A stretch of DNA of 64,000 nt, from assembly GCA_963792205.1 (NCBI GenBank), contig CAWBVI010000002.1, forward strand, positions 806,001 to 870,000, written 5' to 3'. Position numbers and translations under genes: made by a program. Position 1 is the first letter of the stretch. Each line of letters opens with the position of its first letter. Of the stretch, positions 1 to 9,050 are shown piece by piece. Under the pieces are notes generated by a model that did no database searches, was not told the origin of the DNA, and saw only the letters and a program-made list of their open reading frames with translations. The DNA is from DATDAH01 sp963792205. Lineage in GTDB: Bacteria > Actinomycetota > Acidimicrobiia > Acidimicrobiales > DATDAH01.

Positions 1-1
1 C

Positions 2-310
2 CCCGAGCTCCGCTTCGCCGGCGACGGCCGGTGGGAGGCGCACGGCGGGCCGGAGGGCCCGGTCGTGCTCGGCTGGGACGATCTCCGGTTCTCGGTGTCG
101 TGGAAGGCGTACTGCTTCGCCGACGAGGCCGAGCGCCGGGCCTGGGCGGACCACGGCGACGACCTCACCCTGGAGGCGATCCTCGACCGCCTCGAGGAGG
201 ACCTGCGCGATCGGGGGCGCCTGGACGGCGCCCGGCCGCCGCCCCGGGAGTTCGCCACCCTGCTGATCCGCGAGCACATCCGCTTCCCCGAGCCGGTCGC
301 GCCCTCCTAG
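2..310 (+). CDS. Unknown protein, C-terminal fragment
   Basis: The reading frame is open from the window edge and stops at 308-310, so only about the last 102 residues are visible; an internal ATG at 65 is probably not the start because coding-like sequence continues upstream of it. The visible part is acidic and rich in Trp and Arg, with a motif GWDDLRFSVSWKAYCF followed by a predicted amphipathic helix (LEAILDRLEEDLRDRG). No signal peptide or membrane segment is seen in this part. I do not recognise the family. It converges on ddl, with 22 bases between the two stops. Confidence 0.6.
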   Translation, partial: PELRFAGDGRWEAHGGPEGPVVLGWDDLRFSVSWKAYCFADEAERRAWADHGDDLTLEAILDRLEEDLRDRGRLDGARPPPREFATLLIREHIRFPEPVAPS

Positions 311-332
311 ATCACGTCGACGACCTGGTCCG

Positions 333-1448
333 TCACGCCTCGCCCGACCGGGGGTTGCGGGTGGTGCGGCGGGTCTTCGTCCGGCGTTCGTGGCGCTCCA
401 GCGCCAGCGTGACCAGTTCGTCGATGAGCTGGTCGTAGGCGATGCCGGAGGCCGCCCAGAGCTTCGGGTACATGGAGATCGGCGTGAAGCCGGGGATGGT
501 GTTGATCTCGTTGAGCAGCGGGCCGCGGCCGCCCTCCTCGTAGAAGAAGTCGACCCGGGCCATGCCCTCGGCCCGCAGCGCCCGGTACGCCCGGCGGGCG
601 AGGTCCTGGAACCGGGCGACCACGTCGACGGGCAGGTCGGCGGGGATGATCAGGTCCGCCCGACCGTCGACGTACTTGTCCTCGTAGTCGTAGAACTCGG
701 CCGCGGAGGCGACCTCACCCGGCACCGACACCCGGAGGTCGGTGTTGCCGAGGACCGCGAGCTCGATCTCCCGCCCGTCGACGGCTTCCTCCGCGAGCAC
801 CCACTCGTCGTAGCTGAAGGCCAGCTCCAGCGCCGCGACCAGCTCGTTGCGGTCGTGGGCCTTCGTCACCCCGATCGACGAGCCGAGGTTGGCCGGCTTC
901 ACGAAGCAGGGGAGACCCAGCTCGGCCTCGATCTCGTCCAGGGGCAGCGCGTCGAGGTCGCTGTTGCGGTAGGCCAGCCACCTGGCCTGCGGGATGCCCT
1001 CGAAGGCCAGGACCTTCTTGGCCGTCGGCTTGTCCATGGCGACGGCCGAACCGAGGACGCCCGCGCCGACGTAGGGCACCCCCGCCTGTTCGAGCAGCCC
1101 CTGCACGGTCCCGTCCTCGCCCATGGGGCCGTGCAGGAGCGGGAAGACCACGACGGTCTCCCCGGAGGTGGTGGGGACGATGGCGGCTTCGTGGTCGATG
1201 ACCGTGCCATCGGCGGCGAGCGACTCGGGCAAGGCGGCCGCGCCCTGTTCGATCGCGGCCCGGGCGTCCTCGGCCTGCACCCACGTCCCCTCCCGGGTGA
1301 TGCCGATCGGGTCGATGTCGTAGCGGGCCGGGTCGGCCGCCGCGACGACGTGCTTGGCCGTGACGCACGAGACGTCGTGTTCGGCGGACTGGCCCCCGAA
1401 CAGCACCACGAGCCGCACCCGCCCCCGGTCGGGTCGCTCGTCGGCCAT
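333..1448 (-). CDS. ddl: D-alanine--D-alanine ligase
   Basis: ATP-grasp ligase that joins two D-alanines for the peptidoglycan pentapeptide; cytoplasmic. The 371-residue length is normal for the family. Visible family marks are the N-terminal FGGQSAEHDVS, the central LGSSIGV serine loop, the acidic EIELAVLGN segment and the C-terminal NEINTIPGFTPISMYP metal/substrate loop. I chose the ATG at 1448 because a TACCGT box lies 7 bases upstream (leaderless pattern); an in-frame GTG at 1457 would add three residues. It is divergent from murF, the next enzyme of the same pathway, with only 23 bases between the starts, so the two probably share a promoter region. Whether it prefers D-Ala or D-lactate cannot be read reliably here. 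Confidence 0.95.
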   Translation of the reverse strand: MADERPDRGRVRLVVLFGGQSAEHDVSCVTAKHVVAAADPARYDIDPIGITREGTWVQAEDARAAIEQGAAALPESLAADGTVIDHEAAIVPTTSGETVVVFPLLHGPMGEDGTVQGLLEQAGVPYVGAGVLGSAVAMDKPTAKKVLAFEGIPQARWLAYRNSDLDALPLDEIEAELGLPCFVKPANLGSSIGVTKAHDRNELVAALELAFSYDEWVLAEEAVDGREIELAVLGNTDLRVSVPGEVASAAEFYDYEDKYVDGRADLIIPADLPVDVVARFQDLARRAYRALRAEGMARVDFFYEEGGRGPLLNEINTIPGFTPISMYPKLWAASGIAYDQLIDELVTLALERHERRTKTRRTTRNPRSGEA

Positions 1449-1455
1449 GGGCCTC

Positions 1456-1465
1456 ACGGTACAAC
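1456..1465. promoter_or_regulatory. Overlapping divergent -10 boxes of ddl and murF
   Basis: TACAAC at 1460-1465 (plus) lies 6 bases before the murF GTG at 1472. TACCGT read on the minus strand (1461-1456) lies 7 bases before the ddl ATG at 1448. Both fit the TANNNT -10 box with start codon at or near +1 that defines leaderless transcripts in actinobacteria. The two boxes overlap by two bases, so both promoters probably cannot be occupied at once. Confidence 0.55.
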
Positions 1466-1471
1466 TGGGGG

Positions 1472-2776
1472 GTGCGCCTGGCCCTGGAGGACATCGCCGC
1501 GGTCACCCGCGGGCGGGCGATCGGGCCCGACGGCGTCGTCGTGGAGGGAGCCACCCACGACAGCCGGGCCCTGCGGCCCGGGCAGCTCTTCGTCGCCGTG
1601 CGCGACGTCCGCGACGGCCACGCCTTCGTGCCCGCGGCCCGCGCGGCCGGTGCGGGAGCCGTGCTGGTCGACCACGAGGTGGACGACGGCCCGGCGGTGG
1701 TCGTGGGCGACACGACCGTGGCGTTACGGGCTCTGGGCGTCGCCGCCCGCGACCGTCTGGACGCCACCGTGATCGGGGTGACGGGTTCGGTCGGCAAGAC
1801 GTCGGTGAAGGACCTCACCGCGGCCGCGTGCCGGCAATCGCGGCGGACGGCGGCCAGCCTGCGCTCGTTCAACAACGAGCTGGGCGTGCCCCTCACGCTG
1901 CTCGAGGTGCCCGAGGGCACCGAGGTGGCCATCATCGAGATGGGGGCGGCCGCGGTCGGCCAGGTCGCGGAGCTGTGTGCCCTGGCTCGGCCCACGATCG
2001 GGGTGGTGACCGCGGTGGCCCTCGCCCACACCGCGGGGTTCGGCACGATCGAGGACGTCGCCCGGGCGAAGGGTGAGCTGGTGGAGGCGCTTCCTGCGAC
2101 CGGGACCGCGGTGCTCAACGTCGGTGACGAGCGGGTGGCGGCGATGGCGTCGCGGACCACGGCGACCGTGCTGACCTACGGGGTCGATCGCGGCGACGTC
2201 CGGGCCGAGCGGGTCGTGCTCGACGCCGAGCTCCGGCCGCGCTTCCGGTTGGTCACACCCTGGGGCGACGCCGAGCTGACCCTCGAGGCCCGGGGCCGGC
2301 ACAACGCCCAGAACGCGGCCGGCGCCGCGGCCGCCGCCCTCGCGGCCGGAGCCGAGTGGGACGGTGTGCTCGTGGGCCTGGCCGGTGCCTCCCTCTCGCC
2401 CTGGCGCATGGCCCTGGCGGTGGCCCCGTCCGGCGCCCGCGTCCTGAACGACGCCTACAACGCCAACCCCTCGTCGATGGCGGCGGCGATCGACGCGCTC
2501 GCCGACCTCGATGCGGTCCGGAAGGTCGCCGTGCTCGGGCCGATGGCCGAACTGGGCGAGCAGGCCGACGCCGAGCACCGCCGCATCGGGGCGCGGGCGG
2601 CCGAGCTCGGGATCCGGGTGATCGCGGTCGGGACCGACGCCTACGGGAGCGAGGTCGTCGACGACCGCGAGGCCGCGTTGGCCGCGCTCGGACCGCTCGG
2701 CCCCGACGACGCGGTGCTGGTCAAGGCCAGCCGGGTGGCCGGGCTCGAGGTCCTGGCCGAGGCGCTACTGGGCTGA
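1472..2776 (+). CDS. murF: UDP-MurNAc-tripeptide--D-Ala-D-Ala ligase
   Basis: Adds the D-Ala-D-Ala dipeptide made by Ddl to UDP-MurNAc-tripeptide, the last cytoplasmic step of Park-nucleotide synthesis. The 434-residue protein has the three Mur-ligase domains: N-terminal UDP-binding region (to about 95), central ATPase with the P-loop GVTGSVGKTS at 102-111 and FNNELGVPLT downstream, and C-terminal domain with the NDAYNANPSSM motif typical of MurF. GTG start preceded directly by a TACAAC box, so probably leaderless. No other mur or fts gene follows; the next gene is convergent, so this is not the usual dcw cluster. Confidence 0.95.
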   Translation: MRLALEDIAAVTRGRAIGPDGVVVEGATHDSRALRPGQLFVAVRDVRDGHAFVPAARAAGAGAVLVDHEVDDGPAVVVGDTTVALRALGVAARDRLDATVIGVTGSVGKTSVKDLTAAACRQSRRTAASLRSFNNELGVPLTLLEVPEGTEVAIIEMGAAAVGQVAELCALARPTIGVVTAVALAHTAGFGTIEDVARAKGELVEALPATGTAVLNVGDERVAAMASRTTATVLTYGVDRGDVRAERVVLDAELRPRFRLVTPWGDAELTLEARGRHNAQNAAGAAAAALAAGAEWDGVLVGLAGASLSPWRMALAVAPSGARVLNDAYNANPSSMAAAIDALADLDAVRKVAVLGPMAELGEQADAEHRRIGARAAELGIRVIAVGTDAYGSEVVDDREAALAALGPLGPDDAVLVKASRVAGLEVLAEALLG

Positions 2777-2821
2777 GGACGTACGCGGAAAGGCTGAGGC
2801 CTGCTGCGCTCGACCTGGGAC

Positions 2822-2844
2822 ATCGCCAAGCTGCGCTTGGCGAT
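2822..2844. terminator. Hairpin between convergent murF and MFS gene
   Basis: Perfect 10-base inverted repeat ATCGCCAAGC / GCTTGGCGAT (2822-2831 and 2835-2844) with a 3-base loop, in the 109-base gap between two convergent genes. A weaker 7-base repeat (ATCGGCT / AGCCGAT, 2875-2881 and 2891-2897) overlaps the 3' end of the MFS gene. There is no U tract on either side; in high-GC genomes such stems often serve as bidirectional terminators. Confidence 0.5.
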
Positions 2845-2885
2845 CAGGGCTGTGCTTGCCTGGTCGCCTCGCCTATCGGCTCGGC

Positions 2886-4187
2886 TCATAAGCCGATGCG
2901 CCGGGCCCGGCGGCCGGTCGGCTCGGTGGTGAACAGGTAGGCGTAGCCGCCGAGCACCGCGGCCATCACCGCCCCGAAGACCATGACCGCGGTGACCGAC
3001 GTCGCCTCGATCACCGGGCCGGCGATGAGGCCGCCGATGGGGACCGTGCCACCGAAGCACATGACCCAGAGGGCCATGACCCGGCCGCGGACCCGGTCGT
3101 CCAGCTCCTCCTGGAGCACGGTCGACAGCGAGGTGACCGTCCCGAAGTACGCGCTGCCGACGATGATCGTGACCGGATAGGCCGCGAGTGGCGCCCGGAT
3201 GAAGGCCAGGACGCCGAGCGAGACGGCGTAGACGGCCAGGCCCTGGCGGACGAGCCGTCGCTTCGAGTGGTCGGCGAACACCGTGCCGATGGACAGCGAG
3301 CCGATCACCGCGCCTGCACCGAGGCAGGCGTAGAACAGCCCGAAGGCCGCGCTGCGGGCGTCGATGCCCAGGTTGCGCTCGGCGATCACCGGCATCTGGG
3401 TCACGAACGGAAGGCAGAGGAGCGAGAACAACGCCATCGTGAGCAGCGTGCGCCGGATCGTCCGGTTCTGCCGGGCGACCACGATGCCCCCCAGCAGGCG
3501 CCGGAGGCCCTTGGGCTCGTCCGGGTCCTGCTCGACCCGAGGGAGGCGGATGACGACGAGCACGCCGATCACGATCAGGTAGGTCGCGGCGTTGACCGCG
3601 AACACCCAGGACACCCCCACGACGGCGTAGAGCACGCCCCCGATGGCCGGCCCGATGACCCGGGAGGCGTTCATCTGGGCGGAGTTGAGCGAAATGGCGC
3701 CGGCCAGGTCCTCCCGCTCGACCAGGGCCGGCAGGGCCGCGGAGTAGGTCGGGGCGTGGATCGCCTGGCCGACCCCGATGGCGAAGACGAGGGCGACGAG
3801 CGCCACCTTGCTCGGGTCGTCCGCCGTGGTCAGCACCGCCAACGCGACCGACAACAGGAGCTGCTCGACGGCCACCACGATGAGGATCAGGCGGCGGTCG
3901 AGCACGTCGGCCAGCGCGCCGCCGACGGGGGCGAGGAGCAGGAGCGGCCCGAGCTGGGCGAACACGATGAGGCCGACGAAGCTGGCCGAGTCGGTGAGCT
4001 CGAGCGCAAAGGCCCCGAGGACGGCGTTCTGCATCCACGAGCCGATGTTCGAGCCGAAGGCGCCCCAGTAGAGGCGGCGGAACGTCGGGTAGCGCAGCGC
4101 CGCCCTCGCCGTGCCCGGAGCGAAGACCCGGTCGGCGTCGACCAGGGCGTCTTCGGCATCCTCGGCGGTGAGGCGCGGGTCCGGCAT
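2886..4187 (-). CDS. MFS transporter, EntS/MFS_3-like exporter
   Basis: Integral membrane protein of 433 residues with about 11-12 hydrophobic segments. After a soluble N-terminus of about 35 residues comes FRRLYWGAFGSNIGSWMQ, the usual first-helix signature of the enterobactin-exporter-like MFS group; a GALADVLDRR loop between helices 2 and 3 matches the MFS motif. The protein most likely pumps a small molecule or drug outwards; substrate unknown. I chose the ATG at 4187 because the longer open frame upstream (to 4667) has Ser/Arg-rich, non-family composition and overlaps the divergent gene. It stands alone on its strand. Confidence 0.88.
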   Translation of the reverse strand: MPDPRLTAEDAEDALVDADRVFAPGTARAALRYPTFRRLYWGAFGSNIGSWMQNAVLGAFALELTDSASFVGLIVFAQLGPLLLLAPVGGALADVLDRRLILIVVAVEQLLLSVALAVLTTADDPSKVALVALVFAIGVGQAIHAPTYSAALPALVEREDLAGAISLNSAQMNASRVIGPAIGGVLYAVVGVSWVFAVNAATYLIVIGVLVVIRLPRVEQDPDEPKGLRRLLGGIVVARQNRTIRRTLLTMALFSLLCLPFVTQMPVIAERNLGIDARSAAFGLFYACLGAGAVIGSLSIGTVFADHSKRRLVRQGLAVYAVSLGVLAFIRAPLAAYPVTIIVGSAYFGTVTSLSTVLQEELDDRVRGRVMALWVMCFGGTVPIGGLIAGPVIEATSVTAVMVFGAVMAAVLGGYAYLFTTEPTGRRARRIGL

Positions 4188-4329
4188 CGGGGCGAGGCTA
4201 GGCAGGGCCGGTGCGACGCCCGTCACGTCGGATCCGGCAGCCGGAGCCCTTGTCCTACGGCGCTTCCGGCCGACGGCAGTAGGGAGAGCCCGCGCCCGCA
4301 GCCGGACGCGGGTGCGAGCTGGAGGACGG

Positions 4330-5490
4330 GTGACGATCTCAGAGGTGCGCCACGAGCGCCGCGGTGACGGCGACGACGCGCTTCGGTGGCTGCGAGATGC
4401 CCTCTGGGCCCCGGAGGCGGACGTCGAGCTCCTCGCCGTCGGCCGCGAGGATCCCCGGGCGACCTGGTTGGCGCGACCCACCGGCACCGCACCCGAGCTC
4501 CTGGTCCCCGTGGGGCCGCGGCGGGCCTCAGCCGCCGTCAGCCGCCGCTTCTGGGACGGCATGCCGGCGAGTCGGCGGGCCCGCCAGTGGCTGGGCGAGG
4601 CCGGCCTGCACACGGGTGTGGCCCAGCGCGTGTGGCCCGGTCGCGTGGCCCTCGTCGGCGCCGACACGGATCTGGAGGATCCGGACCGGTCGCTGCTCGC
4701 TCGACTCGCCGTCGTCCTGGATCAGGCGCGGCTGCTGGCCGCCGTCACCGCTCGGCCCGGCCACTACAACGGCAAGCCCGTCCTCCAGCTCTTCTCGACC
4801 GGTGGCGATCCGCTGGCGTTCGCCAAGGTCGCGGTCGACGAGCTCACCGAGGGCTACGTCCGCAACGAGCTCGAGTGGCTCGCCCGGGCGGGCGGCGCCC
4901 CGGCCCCCCTGCGGGTCCCCGGCGTCCTGGCCGAGGTCGACTGGCGGGGGCGGACCGTGGCGGTGCTCGAGCCACTGGAACTGCCCCGCCGCCCGGCGCC
5001 CGGCGCCCCGGGCCTCCGAGAGGCGCTGGACGCCGCCGTGCTCACCCTCGGACCGGTGGGCGAGGTCGCCGTGGGCGAGACCACGCCGGTCCGTCAGGCG
5101 GATGGCGACCTGGCCGACCTGCGCCGGTTGGTGGTCGGTCGCCATGACGGGGCCGTCGTCGAGGTCGGTCCCTGGCACGGCGACCTCAGCCCGTGGAACC
5201 GGGTCACCCGCGGCCACCAGGTGCTGCTGTGGGACTGGGAGCTGGCTGGTGAGGGCCTCCCGGTCGGCTCGGACCGCCGTCACGAGCGGGTGATGGTGGC
5301 GACCCACCTCCTCGGGTGGAGCGCCGACGCCGCGCTGGGGCTGTTGGACCCCGGCGAGCCCGCGGCCGCCGTGTACCTCCTCGAGATGGCCCGCCGCGAC
5401 GCCCTGGTGCGTCGATCCGGCCGCGTCGACGTCCACCATGGGCTCGGTGAGGCCGCCGCCCGTCGCCTCCGCCGGGGCTTGTCCAGATGA
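4330..5490 (+). CDS. APH/kinase-fold protein of polysaccharide cluster
   Basis: 386-residue soluble protein. The C-terminal half has the phosphotransferase catalytic loop WHGDLSPWN (residues 282-290) followed by LLWDWE, the metal-binding aspartate motif of aminoglycoside phosphotransferase/choline-kinase-like enzymes. The N-terminal 120 residues have no recognised motif. The start is a GTG at 4330 with GGAGG four bases upstream; upstream starts would run into non-coding-looking sequence. It overlaps the flippase gene by ATGA, so the two are translationally coupled. By position it may phosphorylate a glycan precursor or lipid-linked sugar; drug resistance seems less likely. The substrate is not shown by the sequence. 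Confidence 0.75.
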   Translation: MTISEVRHERRGDGDDALRWLRDALWAPEADVELLAVGREDPRATWLARPTGTAPELLVPVGPRRASAAVSRRFWDGMPASRRARQWLGEAGLHTGVAQRVWPGRVALVGADTDLEDPDRSLLARLAVVLDQARLLAAVTARPGHYNGKPVLQLFSTGGDPLAFAKVAVDELTEGYVRNELEWLARAGGAPAPLRVPGVLAEVDWRGRTVAVLEPLELPRRPAPGAPGLREALDAAVLTLGPVGEVAVGETTPVRQADGDLADLRRLVVGRHDGAVVEVGPWHGDLSPWNRVTRGHQVLLWDWELAGEGLPVGSDRRHERVMVATHLLGWSADAALGLLDPGEPAAAVYLLEMARRDALVRRSGRVDVHHGLGEAAARRLRRGLSR

Positions 5491-7028
5491 GCGAGCGGCA
5501 GGGCGGGACCGAGGCCGCGGCGAGGGGCGGTGCGCTCAACGTGGCCGGGTCGATCGCCAGCATGGGCCTGAACCTGCTCCTGGTCGTCCTGGTGGCACGC
5601 GAGTACGGCGCTGCCGGATCCGGCGTGTTCTTCGCCGCGGTGGCCCTGTTCACGATCGTCGGCACGACGGTGAAGCTCGGGTCCGAGACCGGTCTGGTGT
5701 TCTCGATCGCGCGGTTCCGGGCCCGGGAGCGGTGGGCCGACATCGTGCCGACCATCCACCTCGCGCTCTGGCCCGTCCTCTGGCTCGCCGTGGGCGCGGC
5801 CCTCCTGCTGGTGGCCGGCGCCGACCTGCTGCCCGGCGGCCAAGGCACCCCGGACGGCGACGTCTCCGGCGTGCTGCGAGGCCTGGTGCCGTTCCTGCCG
5901 GCGTTCGTCGCCGTGCAGGTCCTGACCGGCGCCACGCGGGGCTACGGAACCATGGGGCCGACGGTGCGGGATGTCAGCATCCTGCGCCCGGGCCTGCAGG
6001 TGGTGCTCATGGGCGCCGTCGTGGCTCGGGGCGACGGGCTCGTCGTGCTGGCGGCGGCCTGGGGACTGCCGTTGGTGCTCACCAGCGTCACGGCCGCCTT
6101 CAGCCTGCTCCGGCTCGTCCAGCGCGACCCTCGGGGCGGGCGGCCATCGCCCGACCTGGCCCACGAGTTCTGGGGCTACGCCTCGATCCGCGGCTTCGCG
6201 CAGACCCTGCAGACGACCCAGGACCGCATCGGGGTGGTGATCGTCGGGGCGGTGGCCGGGCCGGCTGTCGCCGGTGTGTTCGTCGTGGTCGCCCGCCTGA
6301 TCGGCGCCCTCAACCTGGTCGTCTACGCGATCGGCCAGGCCATGAACCCCGAGATCGCCTCGATGCTCGCCGGTGGGGACCGCGCCGGGGCCGAGCGGAT
6401 GGTCCAGCGCCTCACGGCGTGGACGATGCTGCTCGTCTGGCCGGCGGCCATCCTGCTGCTGACCCACGGCGACGTGGTGCTGTCGCTCTTCGGCCCCGAG
6501 TTCGTCGTCGGGTCCAGCGCCCTCGAGCTGCTCGCCGTCGCCATGATGATCTGCACGGCGTTCGGCCACCTGGACAACGTGCTGCTCATGGGCGGTCGGG
6601 CCCGGCTCTCGCTCCTGAACGTCGGCGCGTCGCTGGCGCTCATGCTGGCGCTCTACGCCGTGCTCACGCCCCGCTTCGGCCTGATGGGGGCGGCGTGGTC
6701 GTGGGCGCTGGGGTTGCTGGCCTACAACCTCGGCCCCTGGCCCTACGTGCGGCGAGCGCTCGGCATCCGGGGGCTCGGCGGCGACGCCCTGTACGTCCTG
6801 CCCCCGGCCATCGGCGTCCTGGTCGCGGCGTCGCTGGGTCGGGTGATCCTCGGGGACTCCTGGCCGGCGACCGGCCTGACGTTCGCCGCCGCGGCCCTGG
6901 TCTACCTCGTCGCCGTCCGCCAGTACGCGGGACCGCTCCACCTCGCCGAGCTCCGCGGCGTGGTCCCCGGCTTGAGCACGAAGCGCGGGTCTGGTACCAC
7001 TGAGAGTGAGTTCGAGACGGCGGTGTGA
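5487..7028 (+). CDS. Lipid-linked oligosaccharide flippase (Wzx/MATE-like)
   Basis: 513-residue membrane protein with about 12-14 hydrophobic helices, starting after a short soluble N-terminus (the first helix region contains ASMGLNLLLVVLVAREYG, typical of polysaccharide-biosynthesis flippases of the MOP superfamily). Expected job: move undecaprenyl-linked repeat units to the outer face of the membrane. Start ATG 5487 overlaps the stop of the kinase-like gene. It is followed by PssD/PssE-type transferase genes and faces the minus-strand operon containing WbaP and the ligase/polymerase, which together would make a Wzx/Wzy-type pathway. Confidence 0.85.
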   Translation: MSERQGGTEAAARGGALNVAGSIASMGLNLLLVVLVAREYGAAGSGVFFAAVALFTIVGTTVKLGSETGLVFSIARFRARERWADIVPTIHLALWPVLWLAVGAALLLVAGADLLPGGQGTPDGDVSGVLRGLVPFLPAFVAVQVLTGATRGYGTMGPTVRDVSILRPGLQVVLMGAVVARGDGLVVLAAAWGLPLVLTSVTAAFSLLRLVQRDPRGGRPSPDLAHEFWGYASIRGFAQTLQTTQDRIGVVIVGAVAGPAVAGVFVVVARLIGALNLVVYAIGQAMNPEIASMLAGGDRAGAERMVQRLTAWTMLLVWPAAILLLTHGDVVLSLFGPEFVVGSSALELLAVAMMICTAFGHLDNVLLMGGRARLSLLNVGASLALMLALYAVLTPRFGLMGAAWSWALGLLAYNLGPWPYVRRALGIRGLGGDALYVLPPAIGVLVAASLGRVILGDSWPATGLTFAAAALVYLVAVRQYAGPLHLAELRGVVPGLSTKRGSGTTESEFETAV

Positions 7029-7085
7029 CCACCGTCGGTGATCGACGGTGGCGATGAGGGCGTGGCGGCGACGAGGGCGGACACG

Positions 7086-7562
7086 ATGAGCGAGGACGAC
7101 CGGGCGGATCGGTACCGGCTGCTGCTCGTGGCCTCGGGGGGTGGCCACCTCGGCCAGCTCCTGACCCTGGAGCCGTGGTGGTCGCGCCACGACCGGGTCT
7201 GGGTGACCTTCGCCACCGCCAACGCCGGCGCGCTCGACGGCGATCCCGTCGTCTTCGCCCACCACCCGACGACGCGCAACGTGGGCAACCTCCTGCGCAA
7301 CCTGGTCCTGGCCTGGCGGGTGCTGCGTCGGGAACGACCCGACGCCGTGGTGTCCACCGGGGCCGGCGTGGCCGTGCCCTTCTTCGTGCTGGCGAAGGTG
7401 CTCGGCATCCGGACGGTGTTCGTCGAGGTGTACGACCGCATCGACAGCCGCAGCCTCTCCGGTCGGCTGTGCCGGCCGTTCTCGGACCTGTTCCTGCTCC
7501 AGTGGGAGCGCCAGCGCGAGCTGTACGGCAGCGGCGCCGTGATCGGGGCGCTGTACCCGTGA
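7086..7562 (+). CDS. PssD/Alg14-like glycosyltransferase subunit
   Basis: 158-residue protein matching the N-terminal half of a split GT-B transferase: the glycine loop LVASGGGHLGQLL near the N-terminus and PDAVVSTGAGVAVPFF in the middle are typical of PssD and eukaryotic Alg14, the membrane-anchoring acceptor-binding subunit. It should act with the next gene as a two-subunit transferase adding a sugar (glucuronic acid in the rhizobial prototype) to a lipid-linked intermediate. I chose the ATG at 7086; the open frame extends to 7038 but those residues look unlike the family. Its last codon overlaps the GTG of the partner gene. Confidence 0.85.
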   Translation: MSEDDRADRYRLLLVASGGGHLGQLLTLEPWWSRHDRVWVTFATANAGALDGDPVVFAHHPTTRNVGNLLRNLVLAWRVLRRERPDAVVSTGAGVAVPFFVLAKVLGIRTVFVEVYDRIDSRSLSGRLCRPFSDLFLLQWERQRELYGSGAVIGALYP

Positions 7563-8092
7563 GCCGGCCGTCCGTCATGGCCATGGTCGGCACCGATCAC
7601 CACCCGTTCGACCGCCTGGTCGCCTGGGTCGACGCCTGGGCGGCCGCCCATCCCGACGTGGAGGTCTTCGTCCAGCACGGCACCGCCGCGGCGCCGCAGC
7701 ACGCCGCCGGCGCCCGGCTGGTCACGCCGAGCGCCCTGGCCGCCCGGGTGGCGACGGCGACGGTCGTCATCACCCATGGGGGCCTGTCCTCGATCATGGA
7801 GGCGCGGGCGGCCGGGCTCCTGCCCCTCGTGCTCGCCCGCGATCCGGAGCAGGGTGAGCACGTCGACGGCCACCAGCAGGCCTTCACCGCCCACCAGGCA
7901 GAACGGGGCCGCATCCGCCTGCTCGCCACCGAAGCGGAGCTGCACGCCGCGCTCGACGGGGCGCTCGCCGCCCCCGCGACCGTCCGCCTGGGGCCGGCGG
8001 CCGCCCACGACGTGTCGGCCGCGGTCGACGAGGTTGCCGGCCTGGTCGACGACCTGCTCGCCCGTCGGCCGTCCCGCCGCAGGGTGGCGTGA
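7559..8092 (+). CDS. PssE/Alg13-like glycosyltransferase subunit
   Basis: 177-residue partner of the preceding gene, corresponding to the C-terminal, nucleotide-sugar-binding half of a GT28-type GT-B enzyme. Motifs: MVGTDHHPFDRLV at the N-terminus, FVQHGTAA, and the donor-binding ITHGGLSSIMEARAAG with HVDGHQ downstream. GTG start at 7559 overlaps the TGA of the PssD-like gene (GTGA), the expected arrangement for an obligate two-subunit enzyme. Cytoplasmic face of the membrane; donor sugar cannot be read from sequence. Confidence 0.85.
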   Translation: MSRPSVMAMVGTDHHPFDRLVAWVDAWAAAHPDVEVFVQHGTAAAPQHAAGARLVTPSALAARVATATVVITHGGLSSIMEARAAGLLPLVLARDPEQGEHVDGHQQAFTAHQAERGRIRLLATEAELHAALDGALAAPATVRLGPAAAHDVSAAVDEVAGLVDDLLARRPSRRRVA

Positions 8093-9048
8093 TGACCGAC
8101 CTCGTCGCGCCGCCGCTCGGTCGGGCCACGGCGCTCGCCCCGTCGGTGACCGCGGTCATCGCCACCCGGGGGCGGCCCGAGCTGGGGCGGGCGCTGGCGG
8201 CCATCGTGGGTCACGACTACGGGGGCCCCCTCGACGTGGTCGTCGTCTTCGACCACTGCGAGCCCGATGTCGGGCTGGTCCGGAGCGACGCCGGCGGCGC
8301 CCGGCAGGTCCGCGTCCTGACCAACCAGCGCACGGCGGGCCTGGCCGGGGCCCGCAACACCGGCCTGCTGGCCGCCACCGGCGACCTCGTGGCCTTCTGC
8401 GACGACGACGACGAGTGGCGACCGGGCAAGCTCACCGCGCAGGTCGCCGCGCTCGATGCCCTGCCCGGGTCCCGGGCGGCCACGGCGGGCATCGAGATCC
8501 ACTACGGCGAGCGCCGCCGGGTGCGGGTGCCGGAGACGAGCCGCATGACCTTCGAGGGCTTGCTGCACGATCGCCAGACCGAGGCGCACCCCAGCACCTT
8601 CCTGCTCGACCGGCGGTTCGTCCTCGACGAGGTGGGCTTCGTCGACGAAGAGCTGCCGGGCAGCCTCGGCGAGGACTACGACCTCCTCCTCCGGATGGCC
8701 CGGCTCGGCCCGATCGCCGTGGCTCCGGCGCCCTACGCCACCATTCACTGGGGTGAGGCATCGTTCTTCAGCCGGCGCTGGCAGATGACCCATGACGCCC
8801 TCGACCACCTCCTCGACAAGTACCCGGAGTTCGCGGCGCACCCCGCCGCACTGGCCCGCATCCGCGGTCAGCAGGCCTTCGCCCTCGCCGCCCTCGGCGA
8901 CGCCCGGGCAGCCCGGCGGATGGCCCGAGCCGCGCTCCGGCTCCGGGCCACGGAGAAGCGGGGCTACCTCGCCCTGCTCGTCAGCTCCGGGCTGGTCAGC
9001 GGCGAACGAGCGATGAAGCTGGCCAACTGGTTCGGCCGGGGGATCTGA
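8092..9048 (+). CDS. Family 2 glycosyltransferase
   Basis: 318-residue GT-A glycosyltransferase. N-terminal TAVIATRGRPELGRAL nucleotide-binding start, AGLAGARNTGLLAATGDLVAF and the DDDDEW metal motif (DXD) near residue 105 are clear; the C-terminal helices contain GEDYDLLLRMAR, the usual catalytic acid region. ATG at 8092 shares its A with the preceding TGA (an in-frame GTG at 8089 is the alternative). Part of the plus-strand polysaccharide operon; presumably extends the repeat unit in the cytoplasm. Confidence 0.88.
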   Translation: MTDLVAPPLGRATALAPSVTAVIATRGRPELGRALAAIVGHDYGGPLDVVVVFDHCEPDVGLVRSDAGGARQVRVLTNQRTAGLAGARNTGLLAATGDLVAFCDDDDEWRPGKLTAQVAALDALPGSRAATAGIEIHYGERRRVRVPETSRMTFEGLLHDRQTEAHPSTFLLDRRFVLDEVGFVDEELPGSLGEDYDLLLRMARLGPIAVAPAPYATIHWGEASFFSRRWQMTHDALDHLLDKYPEFAAHPAALARIRGQQAFALAALGDARAARRMARAALRLRATEKRGYLALLVSSGLVSGERAMKLANWFGRGI

Positions 9049-9050
9049 GC

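Noticed and set aside
390..1772. Long open frame on the plus strand over ddl
   Set aside because: Shadow of ddl and the murF start: composition is Arg/Gly/Val-rich with no family motif, and both real genes have complete domain sets.
4330..5490. Aminoglycoside resistance phosphotransferase
   Set aside because: Only the generic catalytic loop matches; the gene is coupled to a glycan flippase and lacks resistance-gene neighbours.
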